Assembly (NCBI GenBank): GCA_036937835.1
Contig: CM072869.1
Coordinates: 5,905,501-5,969,500, forward strand
DNA: 64,000 nt
Source: Pampus argenteus
Lineage: Eukaryota > Chordata > Actinopteri > Scombriformes > Stromateidae
Reading direction: 5' to 3'
Shown piece after piece: positions 50,801 through 60,521 of the stretch. The position numbers were made by a program, and so were the translations under genes. Under the pieces are notes generated by a model. That model was not told the origin of the DNA. It saw only the letters and a list, made by a program, of their open reading frames with translations, and did no database searches. Position 1 is the stretch's first letter, and each line of letters opens with the position of its first letter.

Positions 50801-53800
50801 TTTTTGTGGCTGAAAAGTCCATCATCTGGATAAACTAGGCCAAAAAAAACTGTTCTTATCCTGTATTTTATTTTATACTGCTTATATCGTCTTTCCTCAT
50901 GTGGACAATAATACCCTTCTGCTCTGCAAAACCTCTTTTTGCTTCTTTGATGGGGCTACATGTTTAAACCGAGTAATCATGTGGGCTTTTGTGCTCAAAA
51001 ATATGTCAGAAGAAAACTCTGCGTTACAACACAAATACTCAGGGCAAAAAAAAAAACTGTCATTGAGAAAAGTGGAAAATGTGCCATATTTACCATTAAT
51101 CATAAGACATCTGCTCTGCTCACACTTTGCCTTAGATTATATCCGCAAGGTAGGAATTATTGTGACATTAATCCGAGTGGATTAGGCAGAAAAATAGATT
51201 GGAGAGATAAATTATTTAAGGTTCTGAACAAATGGAATGAGCCCCAACATTTTCAGTTTAACTAAAAGTGATTCAGTCCTTGAATGACAAATAGTCCAAT
51301 TGCCTTAAGTTATTTTGTGTTTTGACAAAGGAAGAAGGGATGAAAGTAGCGAGAGAGACAGAAGAAAATCCTGTAAACAAAACTAAATCTGCTGCAGGGT
51401 GTGATCCCAGGACACACGTGGTCCCAGAGGCAACAGATTTTGTCACTTTACAGTCTCTGTGCACATTTGTCTAGACACTTCTAAGTGACCCCACCTTTGT
51501 GTTGGCAGTGCATGCAGTATTGTACACAGAATACATGCACATGGAGTATATACGCCTCGTATTACTTATAAATGCAGTGTGTATTGCATTGTACAAATTA
51601 TATAAGTTTGAGCCATGAAAAACAATGTAATCTGGGAATAATCTGTTGTTTTCCATTTCTCCACTCCACAAGGGGCTTAAAGGTTATTTTGGGCTACAGC
51701 ATAATAAATGCTGTGATTTCATCAGTCAGAAGTATAAGAGTTTAATCAACACAGACAGAGCTCTACATAGGTAAAAAAAAAAAAAACATTGTTTTTAGTT
51801 ATATTGTGGTATTATTTTATTTAAAGAGATATAGATACAGGCAAAAAAAAAAAAAAAACCTACATCTGACATAATCTTTTTGTCATTGTGTATTTATCTA
51901 TACAGGCTGATAATGTATTTATCCCAAAGATTTATTTAGAAAATTGTTGCCTGAACAATTTCAGATTTTTTTTTATATGATTATCTATGGGTGTCATTCC
52001 CACCACAGATAAAGCTGTCCAGTTTGAATTTAGATGACCACGCACGGAAGAAAATGCTCAAACTTGTTGGGGAGAGATACTGCAAAGATACTGATATCCT
52101 CACCATCACAACTGACAGGTAAACATCAACACCTGAAAATATAGAGTTTGTTCGATCTATGTGTCAAATCCCCAAAGCAAGAAAACTTAAAACTTTTCCC
52201 CTTTTCTTTCCCGTCTCTACCAGCTGCCCTTTGCGACAGCAGAATTATGACTATGCCATGTACCTGCTAACAGTCCTTTACCATGAGTCCTGGGTAAGTA
52301 GAAACATTTTTTTCCTCCAAACTGTTGTGCCAACTGTCAGACTAAATAATGATGCATTTATAGTGAGTCTATGATCTAGTTCTAGTGTTAGTTGTAGTGT
52401 CATTGTGAAGGCACCAAAAACAGTCAATACATTGTGGGGGAAAACAACTTTGCATTAACTGTATATGTAAAACATTTCTGAACTGTAAACATTTGTTTTC
52501 CTCCGTCCACGTCTTTGGTGACATTTGCATACGACTAGCGATATGGCACAGTAACTTTTACCAGGGGAATTCTTGTCCTTTTTTGCTCTGCGATCTGTGA
52601 GACCCATTAGGAAGGTATCAGAGTTGAATGGGCAGAAGGATGGCAAACAGCAGCTTTGTCCAGTTGACATTTCCCCACAGATGGGGAAGGGAAACAGACT
52701 CTGCTATCAGGTGTTGACCTTGGTACTGACTACTCATTCACAGTAAGCCAACCATACCGGTAAGCCAACCATGCCATCAGAGAGGCCTGCCACCGGGAGC
52801 TGTCCACATTAATGTGCTGCCAGAAACATAAAAGAAAATTACTCCCCCTATTGTGTAACCTCTGCCTTTAGGAGCTTTTCCCATCATGGCTTAGTCACTT
52901 AAAAAAAAAAAAAAGATGTTTTTTATTTTTTTATTTTTTTTCTCTGTCAATGGGGAAAGGTGTCTGAGCCAGGAAGCAGAACACTGTCCACTGCCCTTTT
53001 GGACACACAAAGGAAGGCACAGTGCTTGTCCTGCAGGCTTGTGGAAGCTGTGAGAGTGGCGTAGCGTTCAGGTCGTAATGCTAGCCCTCAAAGAGGCCAA
53101 TTGTTAGCAGCCACTGAGGTGATTTTATCTCCCCACTCAGGGAGACAGACCTTGCCCGCTAATTCCAGTGTTTGCTAATCCAGGCCAGCATTAGGTCTGG
53201 TTGTTCAGAAGCTGGGAACTTTACCACAAGAGGCGCTGCTTCTGCTTTTGTGTCTTTATGCCCAACACCCATCCTTACCCCTAACTCAAAATATAACTAC
53301 TGTATGGCAGGTAATGGCAATGTTTCCCTCAACTGAGCATACATGTTGCCATTTGTCTCCTGCTGAGAGATGGATGTTTTAGACAAACATAAAGGTATAT
53401 ATAAAGGAATTAGCTGTATCGGGCTATATCCCTACAAGCAATAATCTTCAGTTATTGGTTTTGGCCTTTTCACTGGATTTTTTGACAGTAAGAAAAATCA
53501 CTGGACTTTTAAGTATGATTAAACTTTTAAAAAAATCAAATTTATAAGAATAATCTGGAGATCTGCAGGTGATGTTTTGATCTCAAACTAATACTCTTGG
53601 TTAAGTAGGTCTTCATCATTTCAAAGTACACAACTGATCCTTTCTCAAGCATCAAGTGCTCTTCACTCACGACGACCTGGACTGGATCCAGACGGGATGT
53701 TATGCGGATCAGATATGTATAGCAGTAATGATGGTCATTAACCTCAAACACCTGAAGAGCACCAGAGCCGAGGCTCTGTCGCTGCCCTGCTTTAAACTGC

Positions 53801-54292
53801 TGCACAATGAGGCGTATTGTTCTCAAGGGAATGGGATGATAGCTAGACAGACAGCGGACAGAGGACTACATATGGAGAAATACTATCTCTGTGAGAGGAG
53901 CATCAAAGTAAAATTTCTGTTTTGATTTTTGCTGCACCTACAGTTTAAATTTAAGGCTACAGACAAACCTGTTTTTCATTCAGGTTTGGTAAATTCTGTT
54001 CCGCTTTTTTCTCGTTGCACAGAAAACGGAGGCCTGGGAGGCTGAGAAGACCGTGGCAGACATGGAGGAGTTTAGCTGGGAGGACAGCCCGTCCCAAAAG
54101 AATATCTTGGACATGCTAGTACGCATGAAGGTGGCGGGGGAGGAGGAAAGCGAGGAAGTACGAGAGCAGCTGCTTGGAAGGAAAGAGGTGCAGGAGTATA
54201 AGGACTCTGTCACAAGGCTGAAGAATGAAGGAGAGAGCGAGAGCACCATGCTTCAGTACAAAGAGGCTGTCAAGAAAGTATTCAACCTTTAA
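47738..54292 (+). CDS. mrps35: mrps35, mitochondrial small ribosomal subunit protein mS35 (complete)
   Basis: Component of the small subunit of the mitochondrial ribosome, acting in the matrix in translation of the mitochondrially encoded subunits. Eight coding exons: 47738-47867, 48778-48830, 49042-49209, 49869-49929, 50077-50216, 52009-52118, 52224-52293 and 54023-54292. All junctions are GT-AG, every phase matches, and the total is 1002 bp for 333 residues (human about 323). The N-terminus is basic with no acidic residue for about the first 30 positions, as expected for an import signal. Conserved family blocks include DQDWTAVYPAATPF, VPLPVRMGYP, IPNFLHLTPGAIKKHCEALK, LDDHARKKMLKLVGERYCKD and QNYDYAMYLLTVLYHESW. 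It is tail-to-tail with mansc4. No truncation or frameshift seen. Confidence 0.97.
48778..48830 (+). CDS. mrps35: mrps35 exon 2 (small linking exon)
   Basis: This 53-bp exon was recognised from the phase it must bridge: exon 1 ends in phase 1 and exon 3 opens in phase 0. Acceptor ATCTTAG, donor GTAAGT. Encodes DLREKSNTGPFREKTKRD, a basic linker like the poorly conserved mammalian one. Confidence 0.85.
49042..49209 (+). CDS. mrps35: mrps35 exon 3
   Basis: 168 bp, phase 0 at both ends. Encodes RTNRMLLDQDWTAVYPAATP through VPLPVRMGYPMKGSVP to KKGNLELIK, the first strongly conserved block. Acceptor ATCAG, donor GTCAGA. Confidence 0.96.
49401..49556 (+). mobile_element. Dispersed non-autonomous repeat (TAATCGATTA family), right half
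   Basis: Inside mrps35 intron 3. ATGACAGTAAACTGAGTGTC, GATTTTGGACCGTTAGTCG and the end GATTAATCGATAATG, then AGTTGCAGCCCTAA. The middle is shorter than in the copies at 46403 and 59035, which suggests an internal deletion. Confidence 0.7.
49869..49929 (+). CDS. mrps35: mrps35 exon 4
   Basis: 61 bp. Encodes IPNFLHLTPGAIKKHCEALK. Acceptor CCTCAG, donor GTAAGT, leaving phase 1. Confidence 0.96.
50077..50216 (+). CDS. mrps35: mrps35 exon 5
   Basis: 140 bp. Encodes PFCTKWPSALDTDAQCDQHF and, after further residues, VSVRNPSARIIHLR. Acceptor CATCAG, donor GTGAGT, leaving phase 0. Confidence 0.96.
50217..52008 (+). other. mrps35: mrps35 intron 5
   Basis: 1.8 kb, AT-rich, with several poly-A tracts (near 51038, 51773 and 51844). 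No exon or recognisable mobile element. Confidence 0.85.
52009..52118 (+). CDS. mrps35: mrps35 exon 6
   Basis: 110 bp. Encodes IKLSSLNLDDHARKKMLKLV and GERYCKDTDILTITTD. Acceptor CCACAG, donor GTAAAC. Confidence 0.97.
52224..52293 (+). CDS. mrps35: mrps35 exon 7
   Basis: 70 bp. Encodes CPLRQQNYDYAMYLLTVLYH and ESW, nearly identical to mammals. Acceptor TACCAG, donor GTAAGT. Confidence 0.97.
52294..54022 (+). other. mrps35: mrps35 intron 7
   Basis: 1.7 kb. Holds a 17-bp direct tandem repeat (GTAAGCCAACCATACCG, 52743-52776) and a stretch at about 53540-53925 that is open on both strands and unlike the rest of the intron. No splice-supported exon was found there. Confidence 0.8.
54023..54292 (+). 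CDS. mrps35: mrps35 exon 8 (C-terminus and stop)
   Basis: 270 bp including TAA. Encodes KTEAWEAEKTVADMEEFSWE and a charged, helix-prone tail ending KKVFNL. Acceptor TGCACAG, phase 0. Confidence 0.97.
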   Translation, partial: KTEAWEAEKTVADMEEFSWEDSPSQKNILDMLVRMKVAGEEESEEVREQLLGRKEVQEYKDSVTRLKNEGESESTMLQYKEAVKKVFNL

Positions 54293-55428
54293 CGTACATA
54301 TGTATTACATGAAGACGGCGACCGTCAAAAGCAGCAAGAATTAGACTCTGTGATTGGGTCAAAGATAAAAACAACATAAAAAACATTTCCAAATACTTAC
54401 TATCAGTAACACAAAGCTGACTGTAGGTAAACACTGTTCAGATTTAAAATATTAAAACCGCCAACGTTTCATTCAGTGTTTTTTTTATTTGCTGTTATAT
54501 CAGGTGTATGATGTCTTTAATACAAAAATAAAAACCAGATGTGTGCAATTATGATTTTTTTTTGTCTTTGAAGTTCTTGTGCTTATTGGGTAAAGCATTT
54601 ATGTAATTAAAGCCTAATTCAGTCAGTTCCAACACCAACTACAGTTTCCATTTTTTTTCCCAACTTTTGTCATTATCAGGGCGACTAGAGACGCTCCAGT
54701 AGAGAAGATACATTCAGCAGCAAGCCGTTGAAAAGTATCTCAGCGTTAATTGTTTTGTTTTTGTGGTCCGTAGGTCAGGAGAAACCCAACGCACTGAGAT
54801 GTGTTGGCCTGCTGTGGATGGTTAACCACAGGATAATTCATCATCATCCCCACAAAGAATAATAATAAGTTGTTGACGATCTGAACAGGGTTTTTTTTTT
54901 TGGTTGGAAGCCCTCATTAAGTCCTGCTTAAAAACCTGCATAGACAAACTGTCCAAAGTCTTTGAGGTTTGGCATCAACATCAGTTTAAACTCATTGAAG
55001 TACATCAAAATGTAGGTCAGCCAAACGGATATATCACCTTTCTCCGGGCAAATTGCCATTGTCAAAAGCATTGGCAGAAATCAGAACTTTAAAATGCATC
55101 GGCAGAATCCAGTTTGTGCACCACAAGTTAACGGCAGCAACTGTACGTTTTTGGTAACATCATCTAAATCACATTAGTACCTCAGGCTTGAGTATTCGAC
55201 AGCATCAATGGCATCAGCTGACAGGAACTACATTTGCATCCTTTCCTGCTTAAAATAATAACCAAGTTCTAGAATATTCCAGTAAAGAAAAACACTAGTA
55301 ACAATTCTAACTTATCTCAGATGTGTCTTCATCCTGGATTCCTTCATTAAAAACATTCTGGTAAACACATTTTAAAAATAGACAAAATGTCAGTTCTAGC
55401 TTTTTATTTTTATTTTTTGGCACCACTT
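54293..55428. other. Convergent intergenic region mrps35 / mansc4 (both 3' UTRs)
   Basis: 1.1 kb between two stop codons facing each other. mrps35 poly-A signal at 54527. For mansc4, AATAAA on the minus strand occurs immediately after the stop (plus-strand TTTATT near 55401-55412), which would give an extremely short 3' UTR; the used site may lie further left. Confidence 0.8.
54527..54532 (+). promoter_or_regulatory. mrps35: mrps35 polyadenylation signal (AATAAA)
   Basis: AATAAA 235 bases after the stop codon, followed by T/G-rich sequence (GATGTGTGC, then a T-run), the usual downstream element. Gives a short 3' UTR. Confidence 0.7.
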
Positions 55429-56282
55429 TCAGGAGCTCTCTCTGACCAGGACATACTTTATCAGACGCATGGAGCCTCTTTTTCCTCTCCATGATGTACG
55501 GTAGCGTCCCATCCTCTTCCTCTGACCCCTCCAGCTCACAACCAGCAGGATGGAGCAACAGCAGCTCAGGAACACTGTGATGCAGATGGTCACTGCAACC
55601 AGCAGGGTGTGAGCGGCTACATGCCACCCTGGTTCTAAACCTCCTAAGGTGTCCTCTCCGCTGACACCCTGGTCTCCCTCACTGCCTGCAGTGTGGTTCC
55701 TCCCCTGACTGTCCTTGGTGTCATTGGAGTATTGCTTGCTGCTCTCTATGTTGCCCATAACGGCCGTGGACATTTGAGGGCTGGTGGCTGACTGAGAAAA
55801 GGTGGTGTATTGATAGGTAGAGGTGGATGTGGAGGGCTGTGTAGTCGTGGTATCTTCCAGAGTGGAAGCGGAGGGGGAGGCAGGAGTGGTCTGTGCACTG
55901 TAAGGGCCAAGGGTGGTGGCTGTGGTGGGAGGCATAGTAAAGCTGGAAGTGGGAGAAGTGCTCTGAGTTGTTGTTGTTGTTGTTCTTGTTTGTGCATGAC
56001 TCCACAGGGCTGCTGATGTAGAAGATGAGGCGGTTGTAGTTGTGGAAACTGTTGAAGGCTGACTGGTGTTGTGCAGTGCAGGGGTGGTGAGCACTCTGGC
56101 TGCTGTGGTGGAGGGTTTAACTGTGGGTGCTGAAGTTAGAGGCAAGGGTGGAGGCGGGTGAATGAACTGGCGCTTGTCAGAAGGCAGCGGCTCCGAGGCG
56201 TTGACTCGGCTGTAGTGGTGGGGTAACACGCGCACATTGGACGTAAAGTATTTTCCAAACACCAACAGGTCAGGATCCACAC
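55429..56282 (-). CDS. mansc4: mansc4 exon 3 (stalk, membrane helix, cytoplasmic tail)
   Basis: 854 bp, one long terminal exon beginning VDPDLLVFGKYFTSNVRVLP after acceptor TCCCAG. Then a Ser/Thr/Pro-rich stalk, the sequence EGDQGVSGEDTLGGLEPGW before the membrane, one hydrophobic helix and a basic tail ending VLVRESS. Confidence 0.93.
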
Positions 56283-57243
56283 CTGGGATATGAAGTGATT
56301 CATGGGTCAGTCTGTCGATATGTTTTTTTTTTTATTCACTCTCTCCATAGATGTACATGCCGTGTTTTTAAAAGTTGCCCATAATATTTTGATCATGTAT
56401 AATCAGTGATTTTTTTTTTGTTTATAGAAAAAACATATATTAAAATAAATTACCACATTGACCCAAATACAAAACAATATGCTGTCTTATATTACAATTT
56501 ACAACTTTGTGTTTGGTATTGAAACTAGTTTTTTTTTGGCCTCAATATTTTGATTATGCACAATCAATACATTTTTTTACTAACTAAAACATAAATATAT
56601 TCAATTATTGAATGAATTCAAATGCATAAAGTTCTTCAGTTTTCATCAACATCATCATTACTACTGTTGTTATTAGTAGTAGTATTAGCCTGTGTTTGTA
56701 GCTCTTCTAGACACCATATTAGGCCTTGTTGAGGCTTTAGTTGTATATACAGACTACATTTCTGGTCATACAATGTGATCATTGATTGGACTCCCTTGCT
56801 TACCTTTTGTGATATTGTAGAGGACAACGTTGCCTCTGTGGCTGAGTATACAGCTCTCCAGTGTGGGACAGTGCAGGTGGAAGCAGTTGACGTTTTCTTG
56901 AGTTGTGTCATAGTGAAATATGGCCAGATTACAGGAAACTATAAGAAGAAGAAGAAGAAAGGTGGGATTCATAAACATAAAAAGAGACACATAGGTTAGG
57001 TTGATTGAGAAAACATCACTCACAGTTCCTCGTGAGGCAGCAGGTCCGGCTGCATTTCAGCGCCGTCTCCTCTTGGTAATACTTCAGAAGCTGCGCTCCT
57101 CTCCTCAGAGACTCCTCGATGTCGATGAAAATACCCGGAAAGCGTCGGATCCAGCAGTTTTTATAATAAGACGTCGGTGAACACCTCGACTCACTGTGGC
57201 ACACCAGACTCAAAACCGTCAGCAAACCCCATGTGACATTCAT
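55429..57243 (-). CDS. mansc4: mansc4-like, MANSC domain-containing membrane glycoprotein (complete)
   Basis: Predicted single-pass type I membrane protein of unknown function. Three exons: 57024-57243, 56804-56938 and 55429-56282. Phases agree and the total is 1209 bp for 402 residues. The ATG at 57243 has a GCCATGA context and opens a signal peptide (VTWGLLTVLSLVCHSES). Residues about 22-115 form a Cys-rich MANSC module (KNCWIRRFPGIFIDIEESLR, KCSRTCCLTRN, SCNLAIFHYD, CFHLHCPTLESCIL). A long Ser/Thr/Pro-rich, mucin-like stalk follows, then a membrane helix at about 342-366 (LLVAVTICITVFLSCCCSIL) and a basic tail (RGQRKRMGRYR). Because it lies beside mrps35, as I recall in human 12p11, MANSC4 is preferred over MANSC1. 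It is longer than human MANSC4 (about 340 residues as recalled), mainly in the stalk. Confidence 0.88.
56804..56938 (-). CDS. mansc4: mansc4 exon 2 (second half of MANSC domain)
   Basis: 135 bp, phase 1 to 1. Encodes SCNLAIFHYDTTQENVNCFH through NVVLYNITKG. Acceptor TTATAG, donor GTAAGC. Confidence 0.92.
57024..57243 (-). CDS. mansc4: mansc4 exon 1 (signal peptide, first half of MANSC domain)
   Basis: 220 bp, ending one base into a codon at a GTGAGT donor. Encodes the signal peptide and the first cysteines of the module through CSRTCCLTRN. Confidence 0.9.
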
Positions 57244-58604
57244 GGCGCGCAACGTAAGTCAGAACATTTTAAATTGCAACGTGGACAAAGCATGGACATA
57301 TCTGACGAGCTCTGTGCAACTTGATTAGTTGGAGTTGACAGGCATGAAGTGGAGCCAGTGGTCTGGTTTTACTGGTGCCAGTTCCCTCTCCAGGTGTGTC
57401 ACAGCTACGCACCTGCAGGAGGTGGAGACCCAGCCGTGCGTAATGTGTCCAGGCTGTGCCACAGCGCAAACCTTCAGCCACACTGAGTTGGCATTAGAGG
57501 CTCGACTATGAAATACATACATTTATAACTAAGAAATGTATTATTTCATTAGATACATGTATAACTAATAACTTTGTCATTGTAGGAATAGTGTTGGATT
57601 AATATTGATGCCAAATTTAGGGAAAACAAAAATATACTGTATGAATTTACTATTGATTACCACAGACTCCTGAAACACTTGAACACAACACTGACAACAC
57701 CTTACAATATATATCATATAACCCAATTACACAATTGAAGTGATTTGTTGGGTGAAAGAGAAACCAGTTTTGTTTTCACTCCAGGCCACGAGAGTAAATT
57801 TGAAATCTCCACACTACAGGTAATACTTCCACACAGGTGCTAAACCTTTACACCGAGTTTCAGCAGGAATCTCTGCGGGTAAAAACACAAGCTGTCTGTT
57901 TTCAGTGAGGTCAGACATCTGAGAGTGGATTGCCATAATTGTAATAACCTGCCTGAATTCTTTCAAATGGGATTACCAGAATAAGCCTTTTGCTCTCTGG
58001 GTTTTGAAGCTGCTTTAGACCCATTAGACTGTTTCTCTCAACCTTTATGAGCTTGTTTCTCTATTACAGTCCCATATTGTCAGTTTACACCTGGGAATGG
58101 AAAGTACCTTTTTTTGAAAAAAAAATTAAAAATAAAAATAATAATTATGGAGTGCAGGACTTATAGCCTACAGTTTAAGAGTAAACCATTCTGTAGAAAT
58201 GGTTTAAACTGAATGAATTGTACCATTACTCAAATGAAAAAAATCCATATTCTCAAATTTTATTAGAAGAGAGGGTAGTCTTATACTTATCAGTTATATT
58301 AATAATATAGGAAATAGTGTAGGATAGTATAGAAAGCAGCCAATGTAATAAAGTGTCTGACCTGTGCCCCATTAGTTCAGTATAGCAGTGCCGCACTTCA
58401 ATACTCATTCTACAGCCAAAGTAGGGCGGGATTATCTGGGAATTAGCACCGATGGCTACTGGTCAAAAATGTTGTATTTTAATGTTTGTTAAGCTTCACT
58501 GAAAATGTGTAAATTACAAAATACGTAGATCAGAAAATTGTAATGATATCTTAACACCACTAGATGGAAACAGTCACTTGCATTAAACAATAGCTTTGTC
58601 ACAA

Positions 58605-58760
58605 TCCCATACTACATGCTATATACAGTATAGTATACTGAGTATACTATAACTCATTCAAGAAATCAGTGTACTTTTGTACTAACATTAAAATAATAGA
58701 AAATGTGCATTGATGACGTCAATCAAACTGTAACTTTGATAATGACACTTCCAGTTTACC
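58605..58760. mobile_element. Probable MITE-like repeat (TAGTATACT-rich)
   Basis: CCATACTACATGCTATATAC, GTATAGTATACTGAGTATAC and a downstream CRE-type palindrome TGACGTCA (58714-58721) with an ATAATGACACTTCC block. It resembles a short dispersed repeat I recall from fish. Family not certain. Confidence 0.45.
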
Positions 58761-58812
58761 TTCGGAGAAGGATAAATGTTTTTACGAAGATTAATTTAGA
58801 GCTGAAATCATT

Positions 58813-58872
58813 CAATTGGATCCCCATTAGTTGTTACCAAGGCAACGATAACTCTTCCTGCGGTCCGTTACA
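58813..58872. mobile_element. Fragment of a teleost retroelement-like repeat
   Basis: GGATCCCCATTAGTTGTTAC, CAAGGCAACGATAACTCTTC and CTGCGGTCC match a sequence I recall as dispersed in many fish genomes. Only about 60 bases are recognisable. Confidence 0.5.
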
Positions 58873-59034
58873 CAAGTGATTAGCTGATTCATTGATAAGT
58901 AGGTCAGATAATATCAGATATCAGATACTTTTAGTCCCATATCAAGCAGAAATGTAAGAAAAACATTAGCTATGCATGTTCAGCTTATCAAATTTGAGGA
59001 TTTGCCACTTTTTGTTTAGATTTTTTTTGTCAAT

Positions 59035-59175
59035 GTACATGACCCACCTTGGGCTCTGGGAACTTGCAATTGACATTTTTCATTATTTTCTGTCATTTTA
59101 TAGTCTAAAAAAAACAGATTAACTGAAAACAGTAATCGAAGGATAATTAATAGTGAAAATAATTGTTAGTTTCAG
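59035..59175 (+). mobile_element. Dispersed non-autonomous repeat (TAATCGATTA family), right part
   Basis: ACCTTGGGCTCTGGGAACTT, TTTTCTGTCATTTTATAG, AATAGTGAAAATAATTGTTA and an end GTTTCAGGCC in the same order as in the copies at 46403 and 49401. Confidence 0.7.
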
Positions 59176-60407
59176 GCCGGGATGAAATACTTACTTACTG
59201 TTGTTTGAGGTCTTTGTGGAGATGAATTGCCACCAGCTGCAATCTCTGCTGCTCATATTTTTTGCAGCTGTGAGCTGCTCCTTCATTTCCTTTGTGTATT
59301 CAAAAATCGAGCAGATGTAGTGTGCATACAGATATCTTTGCCACATTGACTTTTTTCCACTTTTACGTGGATCACAACATACTCAAAATCTGCTTATGTA
59401 TTAGGAATTAGGACAGAGCTAACACGATCCAACTTGTTATGTTTCCCCACTGCTAGCAAATACTACAACTGGTGCAAAAAAATAATAATCTACATAGAGT
59501 ATGTCTAACTAACACATTTCACAGAATGCAAAAACCCAGCAACAGAGAGGAGTTTTGTAAGAAACACTTGTATTTTCATCTGACACGTCAGGGCAAGTTA
59601 CACATACAGACGGCCTCTGTAATCAACTTACAGACCCAAATCTGGTTCAAGTTAGCAGTGTTATTATGTGCCTTTTGTTGTAGTCAGATCATTTTCAAAA
59701 AACCGTAAGACAATACAAGAAACATTTAACATTTAAACATCAAACAAAGTGAATACAATAGCTTTTTTTAAAATAATTTTAGCCTCTCATTTTCATAACT
59801 CTGTAGAGAGGAGAGGGATGTGATACTGTACATAATTACTCATATGCTCAAATAACACAAAAAAAACAGTGATATTTTATGGATGTGCAAAAGAGGGATT
59901 CTCAGCCTACTTTCAATTTCTTTTTTTTCCCCATTGTTACTCATATTACAGTCACTAGGTGGCACCCTGAGGCAGCCAAACCCCTCCATAGCAAACATCC
60001 CCTACACATGCACGTGTGTATAAGAATCTAAATCAAAAACAAGCACTAGTAAAATGAGATGAAAAACACCACCAATGACAACTTTTTCATGCAGGTCTTC
60101 GTTGACTAGGTTTGGCTCCTTTGGTATAGAGACCACTCATGGTCCTCTTCTTTTTCTTCCACTACTTCTCACACAAAGCCTGTTTCAGCTTCCACAGTTC
60201 TAAATACACACCTCTCCCTCAGCAGTAGTAGTAGTAGTGTTCCTGGGCGCGCTGACAAAGCCAGTGTTTCTCTGGGCTCCTGACCCAGTTGTATGGTTTC
60301 AGCTTTAGGCTTTACAGAGGAAGTAATCCATTGTTAAGTGTTGTTGCTCACTGAAGTGCTACAATAGGTCTAGAGAGCAAGTTAAGTTCCATCTGTGTGT
60401 GACTGTG

Positions 60408-60521
60408 TCAGTCTTTGACTAGCCTGTAGATGTGATGCTGTGCACCGTGATCACTGGTGGACACCTCAAAGACGTAGGCTATACACAGCAGGGTCTCCAG
60501 TGTGTCTCTGTTAGTCACCAC
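60408..60521 (-). CDS. tead4: tead4 last coding exon
   Basis: 114 bp including TGA. Encodes VVTNRDTLETLLCIAYVFEV, STSDHGAQHHIYRLVKD. Acceptor CTACAG. Confidence 0.97.
   Translation of the reverse strand: MVTNRDTLETLLCIAYVFEVSTSDHGAQHHIYRLVKD

Larger units (their letters stand above)
57244..60407. other. mansc4 upstream region and tead4 3' UTR/downstream region
   Basis: 3.2 kb. The left part should hold the mansc4 promoter. It carries two or three mobile-element relics (58605-58760, 58813-58872, 59035-59175). The part from about 59900 to 60407 is more complex sequence and is the likely 3' UTR of tead4. No clear poly-A signal was assigned. Confidence 0.65.
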
